From positions 73,652 to 98,697 of the forward strand of contig JAHWDD010000018.1 in NCBI GenBank assembly GCA_023897205.1: 25,046 nt of DNA. The letters are read 5' to 3'. Position numbers and translations under genes: made by a program. Below are positions 9,534 to 20,341 of the stretch, piece after piece. Source of the DNA: Exophiala sp. HKRS030 (Eukaryota; Ascomycota; Eurotiomycetes; Chaetothyriales; Herpotrichiellaceae). The stretch's first letter is position 1. Each line of letters starts with the position of its first letter. The notes beneath the pieces were generated by a model. That model did not search any database. It was not told the DNA's origin and was given only the letters and a program-made list of their open reading frames with translations.

Positions 9534-10425
9534 TCAAGCTGCTGTCATGCTCTCTTTCAGATCATTCTGATAGCGCCCACATCTTTCTATTTCCGCCAAC
9601 CACGATGACCAGTGCTTTGGGCAGCAATGGTTGATTGTTCTCTCACAGTCTCGGGCCTCCCCTTCTGAAAGGTAAACGATTTCGAGGTCTGTTAACCCTC
9701 GTTGATTCATGGCAGTTGTCTGGATGTCTGCATCTCGACGGATATGGATGGCCCTCCAGACGACGTCCGGCAAGTTCTTGGCCCATGTCGTATATCCGTG
9801 ACCGCGCATGAAGACAACCTTTTGCTCGGGGAGGTCCGACAGCCCATTTTGCAGGTGCATATCCCGTCATGAGGTTGCCGGAATCTCCCGGCCATCGCAT
9901 CTCCAAGGAACTTGTTGTTGACCAATAAGTTCCGTGGGTACGAGTCCAGTAAACTATCCTAATGTCTAGCAATGTCGAAAATAGGAGGAGATGCCCCCAA
10001 AAACCCGGCCATCAGATAGCTGGGCTGCAGCATGCTACCCCAGCTGTTACACAGGCCGTAAGCAATGGCGCTTAAGCAGTGTGAATGAATGACGCTGTGT
10101 ACCCCTGGATACATATTATAATCGGAGCTATGGGCGTAATGTTCGGACCATTGAGGGTTCTCGTCGACCTGATCGTAGCCGTCATAAACCCCGCCACTGG
10201 AGAGCCATCGGCCACGTACCACTGGCTCAGATCACTCTTAGAAGAGACCAGGATGGCCGGAGTATTGCTGATGAAGAATGTAGATGAGTCCCGTGGATTG
10301 CGGACGGAAACCTGACCCTCTTTGTCAAGTACACCATGGCTGTGAAGGATATGATACGCCGTTATCAGATCTGACAAGAGTCGTTCAAGACTGTCATCCA
10401 TTCTGGTGGTCCGTAGATTCTGCAT
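9534..10425 (-). pseudogene. Class II aldolase/adducin-domain protein, degraded
   Basis: Segments in three frame positions align in order to one class II aldolase domain (PF00596). ATG 10425 opens the N-terminal part (helical start, then S-H-G-V-L-D, V-S-V-R-N-P, A-D-G-S-P-V). At the C4 run 10189-10192 (G4 on the coding strand) the frame shifts. The middle part keeps W-S-E-H-Y-A-H, which contains the family's catalytic Glu, and V-I-H-S-H, two zinc ligands. After I-A-R-H a TAG (9959-9961) interrupts, yet the same frame continues with L-L-V-N-N-K-F-L-G-D. A second shift near 9855-9885 leads to V-V-F-M-R-G-H-G-Y-T-T-W, the third zinc-ligand His, and on to TGA at 9534. Active members are zinc enzymes that cleave or epimerise sugar phosphates; fungal paralogues are mostly uncharacterised. 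All key residues remain, so the loss is recent, or some lesions are sequence errors. No intron of acceptable size explains the shifts without deleting conserved residues. Confidence 0.75.
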
Positions 10426-11630
10426 GGCGCGAAGATAAAGTTAGGTTGTAGGTTCAGGGGAAGATTGAAGCGTTGGCTTATGGTTTCACGGTATCCGACT
10501 TTAACAATCGTCTGAGTCTGGCGTCTTCTCGAGGTGTCTAGGTGTCGCCGGGTGGATGCTGTTTATAAAGCACGAGTGAGTGGTCGGTCGTCGTATTTAG
10601 AACGCATTGTTAGGGTACGTCATTCCTGGGCCTGAAAGAGCCTAGATCTTCCGTCTGCCGAGTCTTTGATTGGGGGAGCCGTTTCTCTACATCTCCACCG
10701 TACAGATGGGACTGACTGGTGATAACTTGTGGGAAGGATATTTACTGAATTGGATGATGAGCTGGAGTTAACTTCCTAGTGGTCAACAAGTGGCCCATGT
10801 CTGAGCACTTTTGCCGCACGGGCGAAATTCTCCCCACGGAGCCCGGGGGTTATATTCCGGCATGCTTGGCACCGGGATTAACGGCATATTGCTCTCGCCT
10901 TAGGACGACTTAACCTGTCGCCTCTTCCTTTTTAAAACTGTTGAGGTGGGCCGGCTGTAATCCCTTGTACAGGTGATGTCATGCTTTGTCTACTTTAGAG
11001 GAACGGCTTCAGCCAGCGGGCAAGGTGGGGTCAATGAGTCCTGGCATGTGCATGCATGTGGTAGAACGGTATCCATTCTACAGTACCAGCCAATATATGT
11101 GGCTGAACGGAAAGTGGATGAGGCCTAATATCTGCCTCTATAGCATCACATGTTAAACACGACCATGGTCTTCCCTATCGCCATGATGCCGACTACGTGC
11201 AGTGTAAGCTCCCAACAAGAATGTTGACGGCCGAATCAATCGTGCGACCGTTCTCATCATGAGTAGTTTATTGGTGAGAGACCTGGAAGGATCGTCTGTA
11301 AGAAGAGCAAACCACGTAGCATAGTACTGCCATGGTGGGATCCTAGTCGATTGTGAACTGGGAGCCTTTTAAGGCCACCACCTCTTTCCTAACTAACATG
11401 GGAACTCAGGGATACCTCAAAAAATGGCGACTAGGTCCATTGGGATATATTTTCGTAACTTATCACCTTTCTTCTAGACTCTTCCCCAGTCTTCACATCA
11501 GTCAACTTATTTGATCTCATGAATCTTCGGTTTGTTTCATCGGGAATTAATTGACCAACCCAAGTTCCAACTGAGCTTGTTCACTGCCGGCTGCCTGAGT
11601 CTGGGCAGATTTGTCAAGCAACTTTATCTC
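10426..11630. other. Divergent intergenic region, aldolase to desaturase
   Basis: This 1.2-kb stretch lies between two divergent genes. It contains no open frame with a family motif. A TATATTTT element sits at about 11446-11453, followed by a pyrimidine-rich stretch (about 11463-11510), which together could be the desaturase promoter and leader. A short open frame in phase with the desaturase extends upstream to 11532 but has no ATG. Confidence 0.45.
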
Positions 11631-12693
11631 ATGGCTGGTCCGTTTGCGTCAAGCACGGCCTCCAAGGAGAGTTTCAAGGAAGTGCACATCACGGATACTC
11701 CAATGACCAAATACAACTGGTATAAGCACATCAACTGGCTCAATGTCACTCTCATCATCGGCGTTCCTACCTATGGCTGCGTGCAAGCATTCTGGGTTCC
11801 TCTTCAGCTCAAAACTGCCATCTGGGCTATCCTCTACTACTTCGCCACCGGGCTAGGTGTCACAGCTGGTTACCACAGATTATGGGCACATACATCATAC
11901 TCGGCCACGCTCCCCCTTCGAATTTTCCTTGCGGGACTGGGTGGTGGTGCGGTCGAAGGCTCAATCCGATGGTGGGCAAGGGACCACCGAGCGCATCACC
12001 GATATACCGATACTGACAAGGACCCATACTCTGTTCAGAAAGGTCTCCTATACTCTCACTTTGGTTGGATGATTATGAAACAAAGCCCGAAGAGAATTGG
12101 ACGCACCGATATTTCTGATCTCAACGAGGATCTAGTCGTCATTCTGGCAGCGTAAGCACTACCTCCAGGTCGTTCTTTTCATGGGACTTATAGCACCCAT
12201 GCTCGTTGCGGGTCTCGGTTGGGGTGATTGGCTCGGTGGATTTATCTACGCCGGCATTCTCCGGATCTTCTTCCTTCAACAGGCTACATTCTGTGTCAAT
12301 TCGTTGGCCCATTATGTAGGGGATCAGCCATTCGACGATCGTAAATCTCCGCGAGACCATATCATTACCGCTCTTATTACCTTCGGCGAGGGCTACCATA
12401 ACTTTCACCACGAGTTCCCTTCTGATTATCGCAGTGCCATTGAATGGTACCAATACGACCCGACCAAGTGGTCTATATGGTGTTGGAAGTACCTTGGGCT
12501 CGCCTCCGACCTGAAGCAATTTCGAAGGAATGAAATCGAGAAGGGTCGTTACCAGCAGCTTAGCAGCTCGACGACTGTATCAAATTCAACCCCTGGGATA
12601 CGGACAGGTTTTCAAAGGCCATCCACCAGGCCGTCACGATGGACGAAGAGGAAAAACGTCAGAGGTTCAACCAGTTGCATTCGTTTGTTATGA
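11631..12693 (+). CDS. Delta-9 acyl-CoA desaturase (Ole1-like), frameshifted and without cytochrome b5
   Basis: ATG 11631 starts a protein matching fungal stearoyl-CoA desaturases, ER membrane di-iron enzymes that place the delta-9 double bond in saturated acyl-CoA. All three histidine boxes are present: H82-R-L-W-A-H87, H119-R-A-H122-H123 and H-N-F-H-H (about 256-260), plus N-S-L-A-H and G-D-Q-P-F. After D-L-N-E-D-L-V-V-I (12141-12143) one extra base moves reading by +1: the original frame stops at 12153-12155, while W-Q-R-K-H-Y-L continues the family sequence from 12145. No GT-AG pair of usable length spans the point. Similarity ends at [10 protein letters not shown] (about 12560). Family members have roughly 150 further residues including a cytochrome b5 domain that supplies electrons; here that is absent and GT20-related sequence follows. 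The frame then runs through unrelated sequence to TGA 12693. Likely a pseudogene unless the extra base is an error, and even then it would need external cytochrome b5. Confidence 0.85.
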
Positions 12694-12707
12694 GAAACAC
12701 AAGGTGA
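12564..12707 (+). pseudogene. C-terminal fragment of a GT20 trehalose-phosphate synthase-like gene
   Basis: In a third frame, starting just where desaturase similarity stops, about 46 codons read [15 protein letters not shown], then [13 protein letters not shown], then L-H-S-F-V-M-R-N-T, ending at TGA 12705-12707. This fits the end of the glycosyltransferase domain of family 20 (PF00982), whose members carry N-P-W-(D/N), A-I-x-x-A-(V/L)-T-M and a following F/Y-V-x-x-x-T helix. Family members make trehalose-6-phosphate from UDP-glucose and glucose-6-phosphate. The rest of the gene is absent on both sides, and the piece cannot be translated in frame with the desaturase. It looks like debris left by a rearrangement. 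Confidence 0.6.
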
Positions 12708-13435
12708 CAAAATCTCACCCAAAAATTTGAGACATCTGTTACGAGCCGAGATGGCACGGGGTTGCCAGCACAGAGAACGGCTGCGAGAAAGGCACCCAGG
12801 CCGACAGGACTAAGTCACGTGATGAAAGGTGGCTCTGTTGATCAGTGCGGTCTGTGGACAGAGCAACATAGCCAGCAGAGCGCTGTGCTCATTGGTTAGT
12901 AAGAAGTCTATATAGTCACGCTCCCTCCTCATGGTAGATAGGACCTCCGTGGTCAACCTAAGTCTATAGTCGGACCCTATGGTTCTTAAATGCTACCGTT
13001 GCTATAGACACCACTGTGCCCCAGCTAGGGAACCTACGTGAATGCGCGGACGCCCCAGGGCGTCGGTCCGATTCATAACAACATCTTACTAACTGTATGT
13101 CGCTGTAGTCAACGATGGGGACAGACGTTCCTTGATGCACTGAAAAACACAGGGAGAAAACATATTTAACGGACGTAGCATCGAAAATGTTGCCAAAAGC
13201 ATGTCTTGGCTTGGACAAGTGCAAGAGGGCCTACTGGTCAAGTTCGCACAATGATAAGGTGTTATCTATGAGACGATGACTAGGGACAAATACAGCAGGA
13301 ATCTTACAAATTGCGATCAATACCGATATTTTGTAACGGGTAAAAACGCATTGACCATTGACTAGGTCTGGTGAGCCCATAGTCTCTTCTGTGAAGAGAA
13401 CCCTCCCTCTGTCTACGAGTCTTGGACCTGGTTTT
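12708..13435. other. Intergenic, nothing recognised
   Basis: No gene is supported. A minus-strand open frame at 12964-13224 has no family motif. The region holds the 3' flanks of the desaturase/GT20 debris and of the minus-strand Myb-like gene, which are convergent here. Confidence 0.45.
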
Positions 13436-13708
13436 TTAGGTGGATTTTGCTTGTGGTGCTAGAACCACGAACCAACGCGATCGCACGGCAACTTTCGATC
13501 GTGCGGGAAATCGATCGAAGATCCACGACCACGATTTTCCCAGACGCCTCCATTTTGTCAAGTTGTTATCCTCATCTACCGTCCAATGGCCTCGCTTCGT
13601 CGGCCGGGAGTCCGTTTCAACTTCGCTTGGACAAAATTCGCTGCTCGCGTCTGAATCGGGTGACCGTCTTCCTCTCCTCCTAGCCCGGTCTCGTCTCAGA
13701 TCATCCAT
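13436..13708 (-). CDS. Small Myb/SANT-like DNA-binding protein
   Basis: ATG 13708 to TAA 13436 gives 90 residues. The first 40 are Arg-, Asp- and Ser-rich and look disordered. The last 45 form a single Myb-like helix-turn-helix: G-H-W-T-V-D-E-D at its start, then L-x-x-W-R-R-L-G-K-S-W-S-W-I-F, then F-P-A-R-S-x-x-A-V-R-S-R-W. This is the W-T-x-E-E-D ... W-x-x-I ... F-P-x-R-S pattern of short fungal Myb-like regulators, which often occur as one-repeat proteins. Nuclear DNA binding is the expected role; targets are unknown. A TTG-initiated extension to 13726 is possible, and an unseen upstream exon cannot be excluded. It diverges from the MFS gene with about 1 kb between. Confidence 0.6.
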   Translation of the reverse strand: MDDLRRDRARRRGRRSPDSDASSEFCPSEVETDSRPTKRGHWTVDEDNNLTKWRRLGKSWSWIFDRFPARSKVAVRSRWFVVLAPQAKST

Positions 13709-14714
13709 ACCGCTAGCACGTCGCAATAATGTTGCCGTGAGGAGCCAGCGATGCCCAGTAAGTGGCTTGAGCGCGATATTGGCCAGGTTGTCCGGGTGGA
13801 CACCACATTCAAAGGCCCAAGCCGCAGGTGATTGGAAGAAGTCCTGTAGGTCATGCCGTACAGGAGAGGGTGCGCGTGGTGCACCCTTTAAACACGCTCC
13901 AAGAGGCTCGATCGTTCCTGGTACGCGAACTTGTTTATTTCAAAGCCTTTCTGGCTTAGTGGGAGCGCGATTCTTTTCGATAGGCATACTTCTCATGCCA
14001 GAGGGATCTGGCCGTCTGCTGTCGCTGTGAGCCGTGAGCGAACAGCTCACGTATTGGAGGACATGGCTGTGGCTCTCGGTGAGTCTAGCGTGACGCTTAA
14101 TCCATCTCGCAAAGACTATTTGGTACTCAACAACGGGCTCGACCGGCCGATTCCGCCCTCTCTGCCGGTCTTTGAGCAAAACCCTGTCTCAGACGCGGCA
14201 CAACACGGGATTGTGAAGGACCAGCTCGAGGCCCTTTAGACCGTAGTCCAAACTGCGGATTTGTGATCGCCATGGAATATTTACCCCGCGCCTTCCTTCT
14301 CTGGATTATCAGTATTACATAATCAGAATTCTATTCATTTGTTGTCAACTGTGTATTGATTTCTGGTGGCTGTGGCCACTCGCAGTGATTGCCGAATCCT
14401 GTAATGGATTTAGACCAGTTCCCAGCCCTGGAGATATGAGAAAACTGCAATTTTAGTGTATGCGAGTTTTCGTGGGTGCAGACCAGTATAAGACCGCAAC
14501 AAGGGTTGTAACCGAGCTGAACCGAGGTACAAACGCGCATCTCACCTAGGATCTGCAACATGGACCCTGCAAATCTAGTGCATATGAGCCGACAGTACTC
14601 CGTTGTGGTCTCATGTTGGTAACAGTTACAATATTTGTACCTGACATATATGCGAGCGTTTTCGTTCTCGCTTTCTCTCTCTTCTCGGATCACCATTTTG
14701 GAGGGAGAGGCCTC
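13709..14714. other. Intergenic between the divergent Myb-like and MFS genes
   Basis: About 1 kb shared by two divergent genes. A plus-strand open frame at 13931-14239 (102 codons) and the long frame 13440-14030 have no recognisable motif, and the latter runs antisense to the Myb-like gene. A CT-rich tract at about 14660-14690 precedes the MFS start and is probably its leader. No strong TATA box was seen. Confidence 0.45.
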
Positions 14715-16670
14715 ATGATGGCGACAACAACTACAACCACGACAGACAGCCTTTCGACCGAGCACCATGCTTCTATCAGTCTTCAACCACAGCAGGAACA
14801 ACCATCGCTTCCTCCACCCTCGCCACCAACCATCGAGCCTCTCAACACTGAAGCCACTCTTCCCCCTGAAATAGAGCCCAACTACCCAACAGGCTCCAAA
14901 TTCTGGTTCACCATCATCGCATTATGCGTCGTCTTGATCCTCGGAGGCCTCGATGCCAACATCGTCGCCACGGCCGTTCCCAGCATCACTAATCATTTCC
15001 ACACCATCGCCGATGTAGGCTGGTACTCGTCGGCCTTTCGTCTCTGTACCTGTGCCTTCCAATTCGGGTTTGCCAAGCTGTATACGCTCTTCTCAATCAA
15101 GACCATTTTCATGATGAGTAATGTCATATTCCTCGTCGGTTCTTTATTCTGTGCCACGGCTACTTCATCCAAAATGTTCATTTTCGGAAGAGCATTGACG
15201 GGCATGGGATTCGCAGGGGAGCTGGCTGGATGTTTTGCGGTTGCTGTGCAGATTCTGCCAAATGTGAGCAAGTATTTTTTTCTATACATGGTATCTGCTA
15301 TGTCTCGTGGAACAAAGACACAGTGATATCAGCGTCCATTGCCACCAGGACCCCAAAGCAGTCTTGATCAACGGCACTGACACCAAAGGCATTTTCAGAA
15401 CAAGCGACCAGTATTTCAAGGTTTAATGGCATGCGTTGAGTCGCTCGCAATCATTTCGGCGCCGATAGTTGGAGGTGCCCTGACACAATCATTGGGGTGG
15501 AGATGGTGTTTCTGGTATGCTATTATTCCATCTCACGCCATAATAGATGCATTATCATGGCAGACTGATGCGGATCGCTTCGTAGGATCAATCTTCCTAT
15601 CGGCGCTGTGGCGCTGATGGCCATGTTTTTCCTCTTCTCCGATCTGAGGACCCGTCCAGAAAGCGACCTCACATTAACCCAGAAGATTCAAGAGCTCGAC
15701 CTCATTAGCAATTGTGTATTCATCCCATCTCTCACAGCACTCTTCATCGCTCTGTCCTGGGCGGGAACAAAGTATCCCTGGTCGGATGGGAAGGTGGTTG
15801 GCTTGTTCGTGCTGTTCGCCGTGCTATTCGCCGCCTTCATCTACAATCAGTACAGACGCGGAGACTCTGCAGCACTGCCTTTCCGCGTCATCAAAAATCG
15901 AAATGTCATCGCAGGCTTCATCTTCACCACGTGCACGAATTCCATGACCAATGTCTTGGAGTGGTACTTACCAACATACTATCAAGTGGTTCGTTCCAAA
16001 GTAAGATTTCGTCCCCCGATTCACGATATAAGGCAATGCAACTGAATTGACGATGCTCTGTCCTTTTCAGTCCCCAGGCGAGAGCGGTTACCTGATGATA
16101 CCTATCCTCGTTGGAATGATGCTCGGGCTCTTTCTTCAGGGTCTCGGCACCACCCTATTAGGCTACTACGCTCCCTTCATGGTATTCGCCTCCATATGCA
16201 TGCCCGTTGCCGCGGGTCTGATGACGACATACAATCTCGACACGTCCCTGGCCAAGATCATACTCTACTCTGGGTTCGCGGGCTTCAGTGGCGGCATCGG
16301 CTTTCAAGGCTCCCAGTCAGCTGTTCAGACGACATTGAGTGCTGCAGATGTCAGTCTTGGGATTGGGGTCATCTTGTTCGGGCAGAGTATGGGTCCGGCA
16401 GTGTTTATCGCAATTGCACAGGTCCTATTCACAAATCAGTTGCCGTCAAGTCTGGAAGACCTTGTACCAGGCTTGACGCCCAAGTTTATCGAGGAGCATG
16501 GCCTTGGCGATATCAAGAATGTGGTCCCCCCGGAGCACTGGGACAATGTCCTGAGTTGTATCGACCAGAATTTGACTCACACTTGGTACCTTACCGTCGC
16601 ATTGGCCTGTACTACGCTTGTGGGAAGTCTTTTGGTTGAATGGCGCACGGTTAAGCAGAAGCAATCGTGA
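14715..16670 (+). CDS. MFS transporter, DHA2-like multidrug/efflux family
   Basis: Four exons: 14715-15263, 15399-15514, 15586-16000 and 16071-16670, giving 559 residues. The introns are canonical: GTGAGC...CACTGACA...TTTTCAG (135 nt), GTATGC...GACTGATG...CGTAG (71 nt) and GTAAGA...TTGACG...TTTTCAG (70 nt). A Thr/Pro/Gln-rich cytosolic N-terminus (about 60 residues) precedes the membrane part. Helix 1 ends in L-D-A-N-I-V-A-T-A-V-P-S-I, the L-D-x-x-I-V-x-x-A-x-P signature of 14-helix drug:proton antiporters; G-R-A-L-T-G-M-G-F-A-G and G-W-R-W-C-F-W-I-N-L-P-I-G-A are further family landmarks. It should move a small molecule across the plasma membrane or a vesicle membrane in exchange for protons; the substrate cannot be read. 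Every frame joins cleanly, unlike several neighbours. No biosynthetic gene cluster surrounds it. An ATG three bases downstream (14718) is an equally good start. Confidence 0.9.
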
Positions 16671-19600
16671 TCTTTGGAACTACGTCCTTCCCGACTGATT
16701 CACACAAGGCTGTGCTGTGTCTGCGAGTCCAATAGGAGGAGCTCACAACCATCAATCGTCCGTTCATTCACCCTTGCATCAACAGACATTACTGCCAGAC
16801 CTCCCACCTGCCAGCACTAACCACCGATATCCACCTCTACCCTGTCTTTATATCAAGACTATATATTATGAATCTGCTAAAGTATCTCTGATAGTGGGGA
16901 AGCAACCCCAAACCAAGAGAGTTTTCACTTACCAATATAACACCCTAAACCACCTTAGCTGGGCTTATCACGACATAACCATGAGGGCTGGCTGGCAAAG
17001 AATTTTGCCATTTTGGTCGTCCTGCTGTAGGGTTTTGTGATATTTCTTTTTTTGGCTGGAAAGGGACAACCATGGGCGAGTCGATTCGCGAAAAGCTCGA
17101 TGCTCCGGATCTCGGCGACAAATTTGTCATCCAACTGCTTTGACGTGAGATAGCATGAATTTATGCTCGATTGAGTGCTAGGGATCTTGTGCTTGACTCT
17201 AACGTGTGTTACTGGATGCTCTGAAGCCATCATATCAGGCCAAAGCGCAAGAGGACCTTGTGCGGTGAGGCTATTAGATTCGACGGCGTCATAGTGCATG
17301 GGACAGTGATGAGCGAGTCACGCCAGACGTACGACAAATAAAAGACAGACCCACCCCGGACACGCTACATCTCATTGCGTAGTATTTGAGAGGTCATTCA
17401 ATTAAAGGGTAAAGTCATTTTTCAGGGAGATTTGTACCTAGATGACCTATACTGGTAGGTAGTTCGAATATAGCTCTCTCATGGTGCTGTACTGGGCTTT
17501 TAACATAGTCAAAGCAGCATAAGCCATGTTTCGCCGCGGTACTCGCTGGCGAGAGATTATGGCTGATTCGACCTTCGCAGGATGATTGCCGTTGTCACGA
17601 GTAGACAGAAGAGAGAGCAGACGACATCTCAGACGACATCTCAAACTCCACGCCAAGCGTACGTGCCAAGCACACAACGCCAAGAGAACTCAGGGGAACC
17701 GCACAACTATCGCAGGCTTCCCGCACAAGGAACTTCTCTTCCTTATGCTTTGAGTTCTGTAACTAGAGCACCTAGATAGGAAGACCTATTTTTATTGTGT
17801 TATCACTCTGCCTATTCCACAGGCCGTTCCTAACAGCCGTTCCGTAAATTGTTAGTATGTTGTGATGCCTTGAAATTGGATTAACCATAGTCAATACGGA
17901 ACGATGCACGTCTCTGTGAAATTAAAAGACAGCCCAGACTGCCATAGGCAGCAGAAAGGTATCAGCTCATTCTTGAGATTGTTCGAATGGTCAGGACTAG
18001 ACCAAATTGTCACTTGACAGTGTCAACATAGGCAATTATCGTCCAACCAGAAATGGTGATACCTAGAGATCAAAGTCCATTGTTAAGATGAAGCCCCAAT
18101 AGGACTTGCTGTCGTCGCGACGCTTGGGCGAGAATGAGCCTTGGTTGAAGAGAACCAGGTTATATCTGTCCAATGCAAGGGGTGCGCCCAGGCTGTCAAC
18201 GATAGATATGGTCTCCAATTGAATGATTTAAATAGTCTAGAGATGGGCTGTTTGCGAAGCACAAGCCTTAGCAGAGATTGTCATGTAGAAGTATAGTAAG
18301 CCACGAACTGAAGCAGACTCTCGGAGAGAAAAGGGAGGTCGTGTGCCAATAGCATGTCAGAATAGGTTGTTAGCGAGACCTTAGGCGAGGACATTGAGCT
18401 CTCCGCTGACCGATAAAGGTTCAGACAAGGAAACTTTCTGTGGCTTGCAATAAATTTTATAGACGGTAGTGTCAGAATCTCAAGTTGATGTGGGTGCTCT
18501 GAGAACCTGTTCTTACTTTGCTTCTCCTTGTACTTTCTTATTGGGTCGTGCAGTTCTCCTGGAAAAGTCAACGCAACGTCTAATAAGAATAGTAGTCGAG
18601 TCATATAAGTAACAGAGATATTGGTGCGAGAGGAGGAAAAGAAGTATGTATGGGTTAGTTAAAGAAACCTGCCCACGACTGACTAGGAGAGCTTGTCTTT
18701 GGGAGTAGTCTGATCTCTCGAGACGAGCAACGTAGTGGAACAGAAACACGATTGTAACCCCTCGGGCGGGACTTCTCAAAGTGTACATGCTTGTTGACTG
18801 TTTGACCGCCAACGTCTCCTGGTGTCAGAAAAGCCTGGGGATAATATCTGGTCACCTGCTGGCGAAGCTTATGATTGTCGCTAAATGCTTTGACGTGATG
18901 TGGGTCGCGAAGCCGTTGATCAGATCTTTTGAGAAGGCTTCGTGTTTAAGAGGACGAAGAGTATTGGATTACCTCAAAGCGAGCTGAAGAATCACTCGAC
19001 GCTAAGGCGACCTAAGAAACACTTCTGAGTGATCTTTGGCGGTGAATCGAGGAAAGGCACGGGTGAAGAGAGACGGAAAGAAGACCACTTTTAGAATGAC
19101 TGGTCGAGGTAGAAATGGCCCTGGAGTTAGCCAGGGGTAGAAATGTATCTGGTGCGGAAGAAATGGCTAACGCATCATTCTGATACGGCCGTGCCATGCC
19201 ATATATCGACAATCTTTCATGGATCTAGCCGAGAGGATAAGGATTGCCCATCTCACTAGGTAGTGATTGACGAGTCAGTAGACCTCCTATCAAAAAAGCG
19301 ATTATTATAATAAGGACCATATCGAAGAACCTTTATTTCGCCACTCGTTTACAGTATATCCTTTTGTGTCAAAGGTTTTTTACATCGTGGAATGATAGCC
19401 AATGAACCTTAAGTGTGGGAAAGAAGTCCTGTTTCCGTCACTGATAGATTGTAATATGGTCGACACCCTGGGAGTCAAAATAGGGAGTCTAGAATTATTC
19501 TGACCGTCCTTGACACATCCGCATGTGGGAGACCCTAGAGAGTTGCAGATCTGGTAGCCAAACCACGCGAGGTCAATCGTCCTGAATGTTTAACACTGAG

Positions 19601-20341
19601 ATCGATCTTTACTTACGCAAAAGTCAATTTCTCAATCTGATCAGCAAGTCGATCGAGAATGTTTAGACTGCCATGAACTGCTGAAGGCTAGGAAGGCCAT
19701 GGGATATTCGGATGACGCCAACCTCCGACTTTACGTTAACGAATGCAGAATGCCCTCAAAATGTTAAGATTTGGAGAGAGGAGAGTTCATGGAAGTGTTA
19801 ACGTTGGCGAAACTCTATTCTGATGGCCCTCATAGCCATAGCTTACCTTTCTTATTTGCCGAGCGGCTCACTACCATTTGTAGATCGCCCCTTCGTCAGG
19901 CTAAAAAAGCTGAGGCGAGACTGACAGCTTGGACCAAGCTTCGCAACAGGCACTCTTCTCCCCAATCTTAGCCTTCGCTAAACCTAGGTTTCTTTAGCGA
20001 TCACTGAGGGAGTGGTGGTCACTTCATCGTTTGGTAAGACTCCAAGATCACGCTCTTAAGAAACACGTAGGATAGCCGAAGAAATAAATTAAACTGTATG
20101 GAAGTTTTTCTTTAAGTTGAACGATTATCACTACTATATTTCCTCGCATGTCACGGTTGTCGATCTTAAATCTTTACTTGTTGATAGCGGCTCTAACTGT
20201 GGAAAGCATAAACTGACGGGCCACATCGATCTACTATAGTTTCAGTCTCGCTACTATTTAGCTCTGTATACCTTCGTCAAGATCATTTTCATCTTCATTC
20301 TCTTCCCAGAGTTTATTCTCAGAGGTTGACATACAAAGGCA
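16671..20341. other. Gene-poor 3.7-kb stretch
   Basis: No open frame on either strand shows a family motif, and none exceeds about 115 codons. I looked for reverse transcriptase, integrase, transposase and helicase motifs and for long terminal repeats and saw none. Minor structure includes an 11-bp direct repeat in the TCAGACGACATC area (about 17622-17645), and an inverted repeat TCGCTAAA/TTTAGCGA at 19975-19982 and 19993-20000. The length and absence of genes suggest old, degraded sequence, possibly relic transposons too decayed to recognise by eye. Confidence 0.5.

Noticed and set aside
10128..10195. A 62-nt intron explaining the first aldolase frameshift
   Set aside because: It would splice out W-S-E-H-Y-A-H, a conserved catalytic segment; its GTTTAT donor is also poor.
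13440..14030. 196-codon plus-strand open frame
   Set aside because: Antisense to the Myb-like gene over its first part, no family motif, starts without ATG.
19975..20000. Inverted repeat TCGCTAAA/TTTAGCGA as a terminator or transposon end
   Set aside because: Arms of 8 bp with a 10-nt loop are expected by chance in 25 kb, and no partner element or target duplication was seen.
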